This document shows, piece after piece, positions 35,499 to 42,975 of a DNA stretch of 64,000 bases. Source of the DNA: an uncultured Candidatus Actinomarina sp. (lineage in GTDB: Bacteria > Actinomycetota > Acidimicrobiia > Actinomarinales > Actinomarinaceae). The notes below the pieces were generated by a model. It was not told where the DNA came from. It worked only from the letters and a program-made list of their open reading frames with translations, and ran no database searches. Every line of letters begins with the position of its first letter. Positions within the stretch are counted from its first letter, which is position 1. The position numbers and the translations under genes are program-made. The DNA is taken from contig CACDQN010000002.1 in the NCBI GenBank assembly GCA_902555055.1, forward strand, positions 1-64,000. The letters run 5' to 3'.

Positions 35499-36992
35499 AT
35501 GACTCAAGTACCAGTTTCTAGAGTAACTACTCTAAAAGACATCACACCAGAGATTAGTTCATCTTCATATGTTGTGTACTGGGTTATTGCTTTTAAGAGA
35601 ACAAAATATAATTTTGCTCTCCAACGAGCTGTTGAATGGGCAAACAAGCTTTCTCAACCTCTAGTTATTTTAGAGCCGTTGATTTTAGGTTATCCAATGT
35701 CAAGTTTAAGGTTTCATAAGTTCATGTTTGATGGTATGAAAGAAATGAATGATGAAATATCTAAAACAAATGCTTATTATTTTCCATATGTAGAGACTGC
35801 TCCGAATGAGTCAGAGGGGCTTCTTCAGGATATTGCTAAAAAAGCATCTGTTGTTGTTACTGATGACTACCCTACATATTTTGTTCCACAAATGACTGCT
35901 AAAGCTTCTGGAGAAATATCTACAAGATATGAATTAGTTGATTCAAATGGGCTAGTTCCTATTCGCCTTTCATCCAAAGAATATGTTCGTGCTCATGATT
36001 TTAGAAGGTACTTACATAAAAATTTAGAAGATTTTATTACCGAGGTACCTGACAAGTTTCCTCTTGCAACATTGAATAAAAAATTTGATGAAAAATTAAT
36101 TTCCTCAACTGTAAAAAAATGGCAGCCATTTGATTTTAAGAATACAAATATAGATAAATTTTTAGATTCCTTAGATATTGATAAAACTGTTGGTGTTAGT
36201 TCAATTGAGGGTGGCTACATGAAAGCATCAAATCGATTTGATAATTTTCTAAGTGAGGGCTTTAGTGATTATGCACAATTTAGTAGTGACCCATCAAAAA
36301 ATGCAAGTAGTCAGATGTCTCCATACTTTCATTTTGGCCATATTTCAACTCATGAAGTCTTTGAGAAGTTAGTTAAACATGAATCATGGTCTCCAGAACA
36401 GATTAAACCAAATTTAGTTGGAAGAAGAGAAGGCTGGTGGGGTGGAAGTCTTAATTTTGATAGTTTTCTTGATGAGCTAATTACATGGAGGGAATTGGGC
36501 TACCATACCTGTGTAAGAAGAGCTAACTACAATCAGTACTCCTCATTACCTGAATGGGCAGTTAAAACACTTCAAGAACATGCTACGGATGAAAGAGAAC
36601 ATGTTTATTCATTAGATCAATTGACTTATGCCGAAACTCATGATGAGATATGGAATGCAGCTCAAAATCAATTAAGAGAACAGGGAATCATACAAAATTA
36701 TTTGAGAATGCTTTGGGGTAAAAAAATACTTGAATGGTCTCCAAATCCTCAAATAGCATTGTCATATATGATTACGCTAAACGATAGATACGCACTTGAC
36801 GGCAGAGATCCAAACTCCTATTCCGGAGTTTTTTGGGTGCTTGGAAGATATGATCGAGCTTGGGGTCCAGAACGACAAATTTATGGAAAAATAAGATATA
36901 TGACTTCTGATTCAGCTGCTAGAAAGTTTAATCTGAAGCCTTATTTGGAAAAATGGGGTAATCCTTCAAGAGAAGCTGTTACTACTAAATAA
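35499..36992 (+). CDS. Class II DNA photolyase
   Basis: Light-dependent repair of cyclobutane pyrimidine dimers, 497 residues with an N-terminal alpha/beta domain and a C-terminal FAD domain. Class II marks: VVYWVIAFKRTKYNFALQRA near the N-terminus, WGKKILEWS, NDRYALDGRDPNSYSG, YDRAWGPERQIYGKIRYM. It is divergent from the sugar ATPase and upstream of rhodopsin. The normal bacterial CPD photolyase is class I, so class II membership is notable. A role in a sunlit habitat fits the rhodopsin. Confidence 0.93.
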   Translation: MTQVPVSRVTTLKDITPEISSSSYVVYWVIAFKRTKYNFALQRAVEWANKLSQPLVILEPLILGYPMSSLRFHKFMFDGMKEMNDEISKTNAYYFPYVETAPNESEGLLQDIAKKASVVVTDDYPTYFVPQMTAKASGEISTRYELVDSNGLVPIRLSSKEYVRAHDFRRYLHKNLEDFITEVPDKFPLATLNKKFDEKLISSTVKKWQPFDFKNTNIDKFLDSLDIDKTVGVSSIEGGYMKASNRFDNFLSEGFSDYAQFSSDPSKNASSQMSPYFHFGHISTHEVFEKLVKHESWSPEQIKPNLVGRREGWWGGSLNFDSFLDELITWRELGYHTCVRRANYNQYSSLPEWAVKTLQEHATDEREHVYSLDQLTYAETHDEIWNAAQNQLREQGIIQNYLRMLWGKKILEWSPNPQIALSYMITLNDRYALDGRDPNSYSGVFWVLGRYDRAWGPERQIYGKIRYMTSDSAARKFNLKPYLEKWGNPSREAVTTK

Positions 36993-37065
36993 AAATAAAG
37001 TTACATAAATATACAAATATTTTTTAAATTTCCTATCTCAAATGCAAAAACTTAATAATATATGA

Positions 37066-37083
37066 TTGTGATTAAATTCACAA
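37066..37083. promoter_or_regulatory. Crp/Fnr-like palindrome upstream of rhodopsin
   Basis: TTGTGATTAAATTCACAA: perfect six-base arms matching the Crp consensus TGTGA-N6-TCACA. It ends 29 bases before the rhodopsin ATG, with AAGGAG ribosome site between. A TAATAT at 37056-37061 could be a -10 just upstream, in which case the site overlaps the transcription start and binding would repress. The true start is not determinable here. Confidence 0.6.
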
Positions 37084-37112
37084 AGTAATTACAAACAAAG
37101 GAGTAGGCTAAA

Positions 37113-37772
37113 ATGGCTGAACTTACTTACAGACTCTTTATGATTGCAACAGTGGGCATGCTTGCTGGTACAGTATTTTTACTTGCATCATCTAGAGAAG
37201 TAGATCCAAAACACAGAAGAGGAGTATATATCTCCGCTCTTGTGACAGGAATAGCTTGGTATCATTACAACAAAATGACTGGCTCATGGGCTGGTGGAGA
37301 GTTTGATACAGGCTTAAGATATGTCGATTGGATCCTAACAGTACCATTAATGTTCGTAGAGGTACTTGCCGTAACATCTTCAGGTAAAGAGTATAACGAG
37401 AAAGTTAGAAACTGGGGATTGGCTGCTGTCGTGATGATTGGTGGCGGTTACTATGGTGAAGTGTCTGCTGCAGGTAGCGATGCATACTGGGTTGGATTCG
37501 TTGTAGCTATGGCTGCATACATCTACTTGATGAGAAATCTTCAAGCAGAAGGTATCGGTCTTAAAGGCGCTGAGGCAGATCAGTTTGAAAAAATCAAAAA
37601 CCTCATACTTGTTGGTTGGATAATCTATCCATTAGGATATCTAGCTCCTGTAGCGGGTGATTTTGATGCTATTAGAGAAGTTCTTTACACAATCGCTGAC
37701 ATTATTAACAAAGTTGGTTTAGGTGTGTTAGTTCTTGGAATGGCAAGAATCAAATCTGGAGAAAAAGTCTAA
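37113..37772 (+). CDS. Proteorhodopsin-type light-driven proton pump
   Basis: Seven-helix retinal protein, 219 residues. RYVDWILTVPLMFVE on helix C gives proton acceptor Asp72, Thr76 and donor Glu83 (the D-T-E outward proton-pump pattern). His51 in GIAWYHYNKM pairs with the acceptor as in proteorhodopsin, and YTIADIINKVGLG gives counter-ion Asp196 and retinal Lys200. The spectral-tuning position (Leu/Gln 105 of proteorhodopsin) is Met80, usually linked to green absorption. No carotenoid cleavage or synthesis gene is in the window. A strong ribosome site (AAGGAG) suggests high expression. Monocistronic by its terminator. Confidence 0.96.
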   Translation: MAELTYRLFMIATVGMLAGTVFLLASSREVDPKHRRGVYISALVTGIAWYHYNKMTGSWAGGEFDTGLRYVDWILTVPLMFVEVLAVTSSGKEYNEKVRNWGLAAVVMIGGGYYGEVSAAGSDAYWVGFVVAMAAYIYLMRNLQAEGIGLKGAEADQFEKIKNLILVGWIIYPLGYLAPVAGDFDAIREVLYTIADIINKVGLGVLVLGMARIKSGEKV

Positions 37773-37795
37773 GACTTTTCTATAACAAAATTTGA

Positions 37796-37829
37796 TGATA
37801 GGCGGCATTGTCCGCCTATCATTGTTTTT
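37796..37829 (+). terminator. Rho-independent terminator after rhodopsin
   Basis: Perfect 10-bp stem TGATAGGCGG/CCGCCTATCA with a six-base loop, then TTGTTTTT. It is the clearest intrinsic terminator in the window and isolates the rhodopsin transcript from the thiol-redox genes. Confidence 0.92.
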
Positions 37830-37844
37830 AAGGTAAAATTTTAT

Positions 37845-38363
37845 ATGGATTTAATAATATTTTTTAACACCCTCTTTGGATTTTTTACTTTTGTCGCATG
37901 GGCAATAAGTGGCCTAATTTTATATTTTATAATTTCAAAAAAAAGATTTAAAAAAGTTATCAATGATCAGTTTTATAATTTTGCGACTAGTGTTGCTGTT
38001 TTCTGTTCTGTTGGGAGTATTGTTTATTCTGAGGTAGTTGGTTTTATACCATGTAAGTTTTGCTGGTATCAACGATATCTTATGTATCCCATAGCTTTAT
38101 TTTTGATTTTTGGATTATTTAATAAATCATTAATCAAAGTTGGATATCTAAGTGTTGTTGGTATTGGTATTGGTATCTATCATATATATTTGCAAAATGG
38201 CGGTGGTGGCGGCGGTTCATGTGCTATTGATGTACCTTGTAATTTAAAATACGTTGATATATTTGGTTTCATAAGCATACCTGTTATGGCAACGACAGGA
38301 TTTTTAACTATATTCTTATCATTGCTGTACTATGATATTTCGAGAAAGGAAACAGTTGAATAA
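37845..38363 (+). CDS. Disulfide-bond formation protein, BdbC/DsbB-like
   Basis: Quinone-linked membrane oxidant of secreted thiols, 172 residues with four hydrophobic spans. The first redox pair is PCKFCWYQRYLMYP at about residues 66-79, typical of BdbC, and the second lies in a Gly-rich loop (NGGGGGGSCAIDVPC). It directly precedes and overlaps a TlpA-like thioredoxin gene, its probable partner. Six consecutive Gly in the periplasmic loop are unusual. Confidence 0.88.
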   Translation: MDLIIFFNTLFGFFTFVAWAISGLILYFIISKKRFKKVINDQFYNFATSVAVFCSVGSIVYSEVVGFIPCKFCWYQRYLMYPIALFLIFGLFNKSLIKVGYLSVVGIGIGIYHIYLQNGGGGGGSCAIDVPCNLKYVDIFGFISIPVMATTGFLTIFLSLLYYDISRKETVE

Positions 38364-38958
38364 AAACTTTATTATCGCAGGAGCAGTAGTTCTAGTAATA
38401 GGTTTGGCCGTTGCAATTGGTGTATCTTTAGTTGATGAACCGCTAGATGGAAATTTACCTGAAGGTGAGACTACGATTACAGGTCAGGGTTTGCCGGAAT
38501 ATTCTGGAGAAAATGATGATAATGTTGCAAGAGGTCTTGATGCGCCAATATTTTCGGGACCAAATGAAAACTCTGAGATAGTCACACTAGAAAAAGATGG
38601 TAATGCAAAAGTTCTCCTGTTTTTAGCTCACTGGTGTGGATTCTGTCAGAAAGAAGTTCCAGTCATGCAAGAGTATATTGATGTTATTGGTGTTCCACAG
38701 GGTGTAGAAATTATTGCTGTAGCTACATCAATTGATAGATCAAGAGACAATTACCCACCGCATGATTGGTTAGAAAGAGAGGGCTGGACCGAAACACAGA
38801 TTTATGACATTGACAGAGATATAGGTACTGCTTACGGAGTTAACTCATTTCCATACTGGGTGTTTTTAGATAAAGATTTAAAAGTTGTTGCGAGAAGAAC
38901 AGGGAACTTACCACAAGATCAAGTTGGACAATTGCTTATAGCTCTAGCAAATCAGTAA
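38356..38958 (+). CDS. Membrane-anchored TlpA/DsbE-like thioredoxin
   Basis: Secreted thiol-disulfide protein, 200 residues: N-terminal membrane anchor (FIIAGAVVLVIGLAVAIGV), a linker, then a thioredoxin fold with active site AHWCGFCQKEV and cis-Pro in SFPYWVFLD. I choose TTG 38356 because AAAGGA (38345-38350) sits five bases before it, while an ATG at 38332 lacks a ribosome site and adds charged residues. It overlaps the BdbC-like gene by eight bases. Ends 22 bases from the convergent menG-like gene. Confidence 0.88.
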   Translation: MNKNFIIAGAVVLVIGLAVAIGVSLVDEPLDGNLPEGETTITGQGLPEYSGENDDNVARGLDAPIFSGPNENSEIVTLEKDGNAKVLLFLAHWCGFCQKEVPVMQEYIDVIGVPQGVEIIAVATSIDRSRDNYPPHDWLEREGWTETQIYDIDRDIGTAYGVNSFPYWVFLDKDLKVVARRTGNLPQDQVGQLLIALANQ

Positions 38959-38980
38959 ATTTAAATCTTAAAAAAACTAT

Positions 38981-39604
38981 CTACTTTGTAAAAACTGCCA
39001 AGTAAACAAAATCAAATAACCCCAATCTCTCAATTTTTAAATCCATAAAATCATCCTTCTTAAGGTGATTTTCAGGTTGGGGGTAAAAGTCTAACGATTT
39101 ATAAAGAAATCTATACTCTTTTAAATTAAATGTTAAAAAACCTATAAGATGAAGTACTTTAAATGAACCAATCTTATGTAGTATTCTTAATATTGAATTT
39201 TTAGGTCTTGTCATATCAAGCAGAACAAACTTTCCACCAGGTTTCACTACTCTATATATCTCACTGAGTGCTTTATTTGTATCGGATATATTTCTCCACA
39301 CAAAACTGCAAAACACATTGTCAAAGCTATTGTCATCAAAAGGTAAGTTTTCAGCAGTACCTAGAATTTTATTTTCAAATATATTTAATTCCAACATCTT
39401 TTTATCTGGATCTAAGGCCGTAGTTTCATAATTGATCAACTGTGCGAACGCAGCACCAGTCCCACTTCCTAAATCAAGTACTGAGGTTCCAGTAAGATTA
39501 TCTGCTGCTTTACTTCTCCAAGATTTATCAAAACCGAGTGTAAGAACAGTGTTGATTAAATCGTAAAATTTGTATATATTAGAAAAATTTGCTGATTCAG
39601 GCAA
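38981..39604 (-). CDS. UbiE/MenG-type methyltransferase
   Basis: Probable demethylmenaquinone C-methyltransferase, 207 residues, class I SAM fold. LDLGSGTGAAFAQL is the SAM loop. YDLINTVLTLGFDKSWR at the N-terminus and YRVVKPGGKFVLLDMTRP are family marks, and NVFCSFVWRNISD resembles the UbiE signature. It is abutted to the prenyltransferase fusion, making a two-gene quinone module. The protein is about 25 residues shorter than typical UbiE. Confidence 0.85.
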   Translation of the reverse strand: MPESANFSNIYKFYDLINTVLTLGFDKSWRSKAADNLTGTSVLDLGSGTGAAFAQLINYETTALDPDKKMLELNIFENKILGTAENLPFDDNSFDNVFCSFVWRNISDTNKALSEIYRVVKPGGKFVLLDMTRPKNSILRILHKIGSFKVLHLIGFLTFNLKEYRFLYKSLDFYPQPENHLKKDDFMDLKIERLGLFDFVYLAVFTK

Positions 39605-41128
39605 TTATAAAATATATGCTGCAGCTAAAAGCAACCCTGTAAGGAAATGAATTCCAATTGTTGAAACATTAACAAGTAAGAGCTCATACGGCACTTTTTG
39701 TCTATCTGCTTCCGGGTTGTTCCATTTAATCATCCATTCATCAGCCATTTTGAAAGCTTTCCAAACGAGAGCCAATGGAGCAAGAGCTATAAATGCATAG
39801 ACTGTTCCAATATCTGTAAACAAACTTAAAACTCCTATGAAAGCTACTGCAATAAACGCTTCTATCATGAATTGCTTATACAACCTCATTGGTTTCTCGA
39901 GTTTCATCCATTCACCTTGTTCAGCTGTTCGGACTACCCAAGTATTTTTCCCTACTGCTGCATCTGATGGAGCATCCTGAAATTGATTTATCCAGACTAT
40001 AAGCATTACCAATATTGCTATAGGGATTGAAGCTACAAGAGCTTCAGCCCAGTTCCAGCTTGAAAGAATGTTTTCATGAATTGGTGCTGTAAGTACGTAG
40101 TGTGCCCCCATTACCATAACAGGTCCAAAACCTAGAGCGATTGCTATTTCACCAAACCCTTTGTAGCCAAGTCTTACAGGGTCACCCGTATAACCAAGAG
40201 CAAGGAAAGTTCCAAGTATTCCAGCCCATAAGATTGGAGTGTTAGCAAAGTATCCACCACCTATTTGTTGATTTAGATAAAGACCAATTGCTACAGTTCC
40301 AGCAATACTGACAAGTGCAGTAATCAATACTTGTCCGGGTGTCATAAGGCCTACCTGAATAACTCTACTTCCACCATTAAACGGACTTGCCACTTTATTT
40401 ATTTCATCTGCATTTGACGTATGATCAAAGTAATCATTAGATGCATTCGTGGCTACTTGAGCTAATGATGCTCCAGCTAAAACAAGCCAAAACATTCTCC
40501 ATGACCATGATGAATCAAAACCTGCATCTTTGAGATCTCTCCAAGCTACAGCAGCACCAATAAAAATAGGGGCAAAAGTAGCTGTAAGAAAAGGAGCACG
40601 AATAGTCCTCAACCAGAGTCCAATTCTTTTTATTCCCAATTTGAGAGCCATTTTTATTGCTGATGTTTTATTGGATGGTATAGTTTTCCATTCAAATTTT
40701 TCTTCTTGATAGAAATTAACATATTTAATTGTTGTAGGTTTTACTCTGTAGTATCCAACAACATCATTTTCAATAAGAAAGTCATCCTCCATAAATTCTT
40801 TGAATGCATCTGTAGTTTCTAAAACAAGATTATAAGCTTTCTTTTTTTCGCTTTCATCTTTTATTTTGTAACATTCTCCATCAATTTGAAGACCTTCAAT
40901 TCCTTCTTGGCCTTTTGGCCAGATTACAACATGAACACGTGGGTTTAACCTGATTTGTTCAGCTTTTCTTGTTGGATGGAACGTGAAAAATACTAAATCT
41001 TCACCATCTCTACTAAAAAATACGGATGCACCTGAGGAGTTGCCACCAACGCTAGTAGCAATAAACATTCGGTCAGCTGAATCTAATACATTTTCTATTT
41101 TTTTATCTAAAACATCATTCATAGCCAT
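39605..41128 (-). CDS. Fusion: PPOX-like flavin-binding split barrel + UbiA/MenA prenyltransferase
   Basis: 507 residues in one uninterrupted frame. Residues about 5-145 are a pyridoxamine-phosphate-oxidase-like split barrel (FIATSVGGNSSGASVFFSR, FFTFHPTRKAEQIR). Residues about 170-507 are a polytopic UbiA prenyltransferase with NDYFDHTSNAD (231-241) and NQFQDAPSD (382-390), the two Mg-diphosphate motifs. With the neighbouring methyltransferase it probably prenylates 1,4-dihydroxy-2-naphthoate for menaquinone. The flavin domain might reduce the quinone or bind F420/FMN (inference). A Crp-like palindrome lies 14 bases upstream of ATG. Confidence 0.85.
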   Translation of the reverse strand: MAMNDVLDKKIENVLDSADRMFIATSVGGNSSGASVFFSRDGEDLVFFTFHPTRKAEQIRLNPRVHVVIWPKGQEGIEGLQIDGECYKIKDESEKKKAYNLVLETTDAFKEFMEDDFLIENDVVGYYRVKPTTIKYVNFYQEEKFEWKTIPSNKTSAIKMALKLGIKRIGLWLRTIRAPFLTATFAPIFIGAAVAWRDLKDAGFDSSWSWRMFWLVLAGASLAQVATNASNDYFDHTSNADEINKVASPFNGGSRVIQVGLMTPGQVLITALVSIAGTVAIGLYLNQQIGGGYFANTPILWAGILGTFLALGYTGDPVRLGYKGFGEIAIALGFGPVMVMGAHYVLTAPIHENILSSWNWAEALVASIPIAILVMLIVWINQFQDAPSDAAVGKNTWVVRTAEQGEWMKLEKPMRLYKQFMIEAFIAVAFIGVLSLFTDIGTVYAFIALAPLALVWKAFKMADEWMIKWNNPEADRQKVPYELLLVNVSTIGIHFLTGLLLAAAYIL

Positions 41129-41141
41129 AACACTAATATGC

Positions 41142-41159
41142 TTGTGAAATAATGCACAA
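41142..41159. promoter_or_regulatory. Second Crp/Fnr-like palindrome
   Basis: TTGTGAAATAATGCACAA has the same TTGTG-N8-CACAA form as the site before rhodopsin. It lies in the divergent gap between the prenyltransferase fusion and the ABC exporter. Measured from the exporter ATG at 41209 its centre is about 58 bases upstream, near the class I activator distance. Confidence 0.55.
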
Positions 41160-41194
41160 AGTCCTTTGGATTATTTTTAAATATTTAAATCATT

Positions 41195-41200
41195 TATGAT
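41195..41200 (+). promoter_or_regulatory. Candidate -10 box of the ABC exporter
   Basis: TATGAT ends eight bases before ATG 41209 and there is no ribosome site, suggesting a leaderless mRNA. No good -35 is visible, consistent with activator dependence. Confidence 0.45.
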
Positions 41201-41208
41201 TGAAATAC

Positions 41209-42975
41209 ATGTTTAAAGTATTTAAAACACCAGAATTCAAAAAAGCTGTAAATTTTTATAAAGATGGTATAAAAGAAAATAGAAGAAGCTTCATTATTTC
41301 GATGGGCTCAGCTGTGGTTTGGTGTTTTCTGATTGTTATTCAGCCTTACATAATTAAAAGAATTATTGATGATGCGATTATTTTAGAAAACAGGCAAATG
41401 TTAATTATATTAATTTCTTTCATGTTGCTTGCAGGCTATTTACGTGCTTCAACAATTGGTATAAGAAGATATTTCTCAATGCATGTTTCTTACAATGTTG
41501 AGGCAGGAATAAGAAATAGAATCTTTACCCATATGCAGAAGTTGGCATATAATTACCATGATAAAGTTCCAACGGGTGAACTCATGGCACGAGCTTCAAG
41601 TGATGCTTCCCAAGTAAGACTCGCGTTTGCAATTGCCCCATTAGCTACCGCTAATATTTTACTTCTCATTATCCTAAGCATTACCTTATTAAGCTTAAGT
41701 CTGCCACTGGGAGCTTTGGTTCTTCTCTCTATTCCTGCTGTGTTGTGGCTTGCTTCTAATTTTTCATCAAAGGCATTAGGAATTTCATTAAGAGTAAAAG
41801 AAGCTGAAGCACAAATGACTACAGAAGTTGAAGAGCAACTTGGAGGTATTAGAGTTGTTAAAGCTTTTGGAAATGAAGACCTTGCGGCATCGAAAGTAGA
41901 AACAGCAATCACTAGTATTTACGATACATCGCTTGAGTATCTCAATTTAAGAACAAAATTTGTTCCTATGTTTGAATTGATCCCAATGGTGATAACTTTA
42001 CTTGTTTTACTTCTTGGAGGGTATTTATCAATTAATGAATTCATAACATTAGGAGATTTCATAGCTTTTACCCAATATGTCTTTTTGTTGTTATGGCCAT
42101 TACGGATCACAGCGTGGTTCTTATCGGAGATACCATCAAGTGTTACTGCTGGTAATAGAATTTTAGACTTACTCAATGAGTCACCGAGTATTGTTGACGG
42201 AAGTTCAGATGAAACTTTTCCAAAGACAGGGAATGGAAGTTTAAAATTTTCAAATGTAAATTTTCGCTATGGCGAAGACAAGATTTTTGATAATTTATCT
42301 TTTGAGATAGAAGGAAAAAAAACAGTTGCAATTGTTGGTTCTACTGGTTCTGGTAAGTCAACTTTGGCTTATTTACTTCCAAGACTTTATGATATTGAAT
42401 CAGGAAAAATTGAAATTGATGGGATTGATATTCACAATGTAAAACTTGCTGAATTGAGATCACAGGTAAGTCTTGCTTTTGAAGAGAGTTTTCTGTTTTC
42501 AAATTCAGCTAGAGAAAATATTTCACTTGGATCAGATGAAGCTTCACAAGAACAGGTTGAAAATGCTGCACTTATTGCTAGAGCACATGAATTTATAGCT
42601 CAATTACCTGAGTCATATGAAACAAAAGTTGGTGAAAGGGGTTATGGACTTTCTGGAGGACAGAGGCAGCGAATCGCCTTAGCACGTGCAATTTTACGCC
42701 AACCGAGAATTTTGATACTCGATGATGCATTATCTGCTGTTGATGCATCTACCGAAGAAGAAATCAGAAATGAACTTAAACAAGTTATGTCAAACATGAC
42801 TACATTAATAATTACAAATAGGGTTCCAACTATTGAGCTTTGCGATGAAGTTATTTTTCTTGAAAAAGGAAAAGTTAGAGGACAGGGTAGTCATAATAAA
42901 TTGATTGAAGAAATCCAAAGTTATAAATCATTATTTTTAGAAAATCAGACAAGTGGATCTAAAAATGAAAGATAA
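41209..42975 (+). CDS. ABC exporter subunit with degenerate ATPase site
   Basis: 588-residue half-transporter: six-helix membrane domain at about 1-320, then nucleotide-binding domain. Walker A GSTGSGKST and signature LSGGQRQRIALARA are intact, but the Walker B catalytic Glu is Asp (LILDDALSAVDAS) and the H-loop His is Asn (IITNRVPTIEL). This is the pattern of the inactive half of heterodimeric exporters such as BmrCD or TM287/288. It overlaps the next half-transporter gene. A TTG three codons upstream (41200) is an alternative start, less likely given the -10 box. Confidence 0.92.
   Translation: MFKVFKTPEFKKAVNFYKDGIKENRRSFIISMGSAVVWCFLIVIQPYIIKRIIDDAIILENRQMLIILISFMLLAGYLRASTIGIRRYFSMHVSYNVEAGIRNRIFTHMQKLAYNYHDKVPTGELMARASSDASQVRLAFAIAPLATANILLLIILSITLLSLSLPLGALVLLSIPAVLWLASNFSSKALGISLRVKEAEAQMTTEVEEQLGGIRVVKAFGNEDLAASKVETAITSIYDTSLEYLNLRTKFVPMFELIPMVITLLVLLLGGYLSINEFITLGDFIAFTQYVFLLLWPLRITAWFLSEIPSSVTAGNRILDLLNESPSIVDGSSDETFPKTGNGSLKFSNVNFRYGEDKIFDNLSFEIEGKKTVAIVGSTGSGKSTLAYLLPRLYDIESGKIEIDGIDIHNVKLAELRSQVSLAFEESFLFSNSARENISLGSDEASQEQVENAALIARAHEFIAQLPESYETKVGERGYGLSGGQRQRIALARAILRQPRILILDDALSAVDASTEEEIRNELKQVMSNMTTLIITNRVPTIELCDEVIFLEKGKVRGQGSHNKLIEEIQSYKSLFLENQTSGSKNER

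Noticed and set aside
38332-38355. ATG 38332 as start of the TlpA-like gene
   Set aside because: No ribosome site precedes it, whereas AAAGGA precedes TTG 38356 at good spacing.
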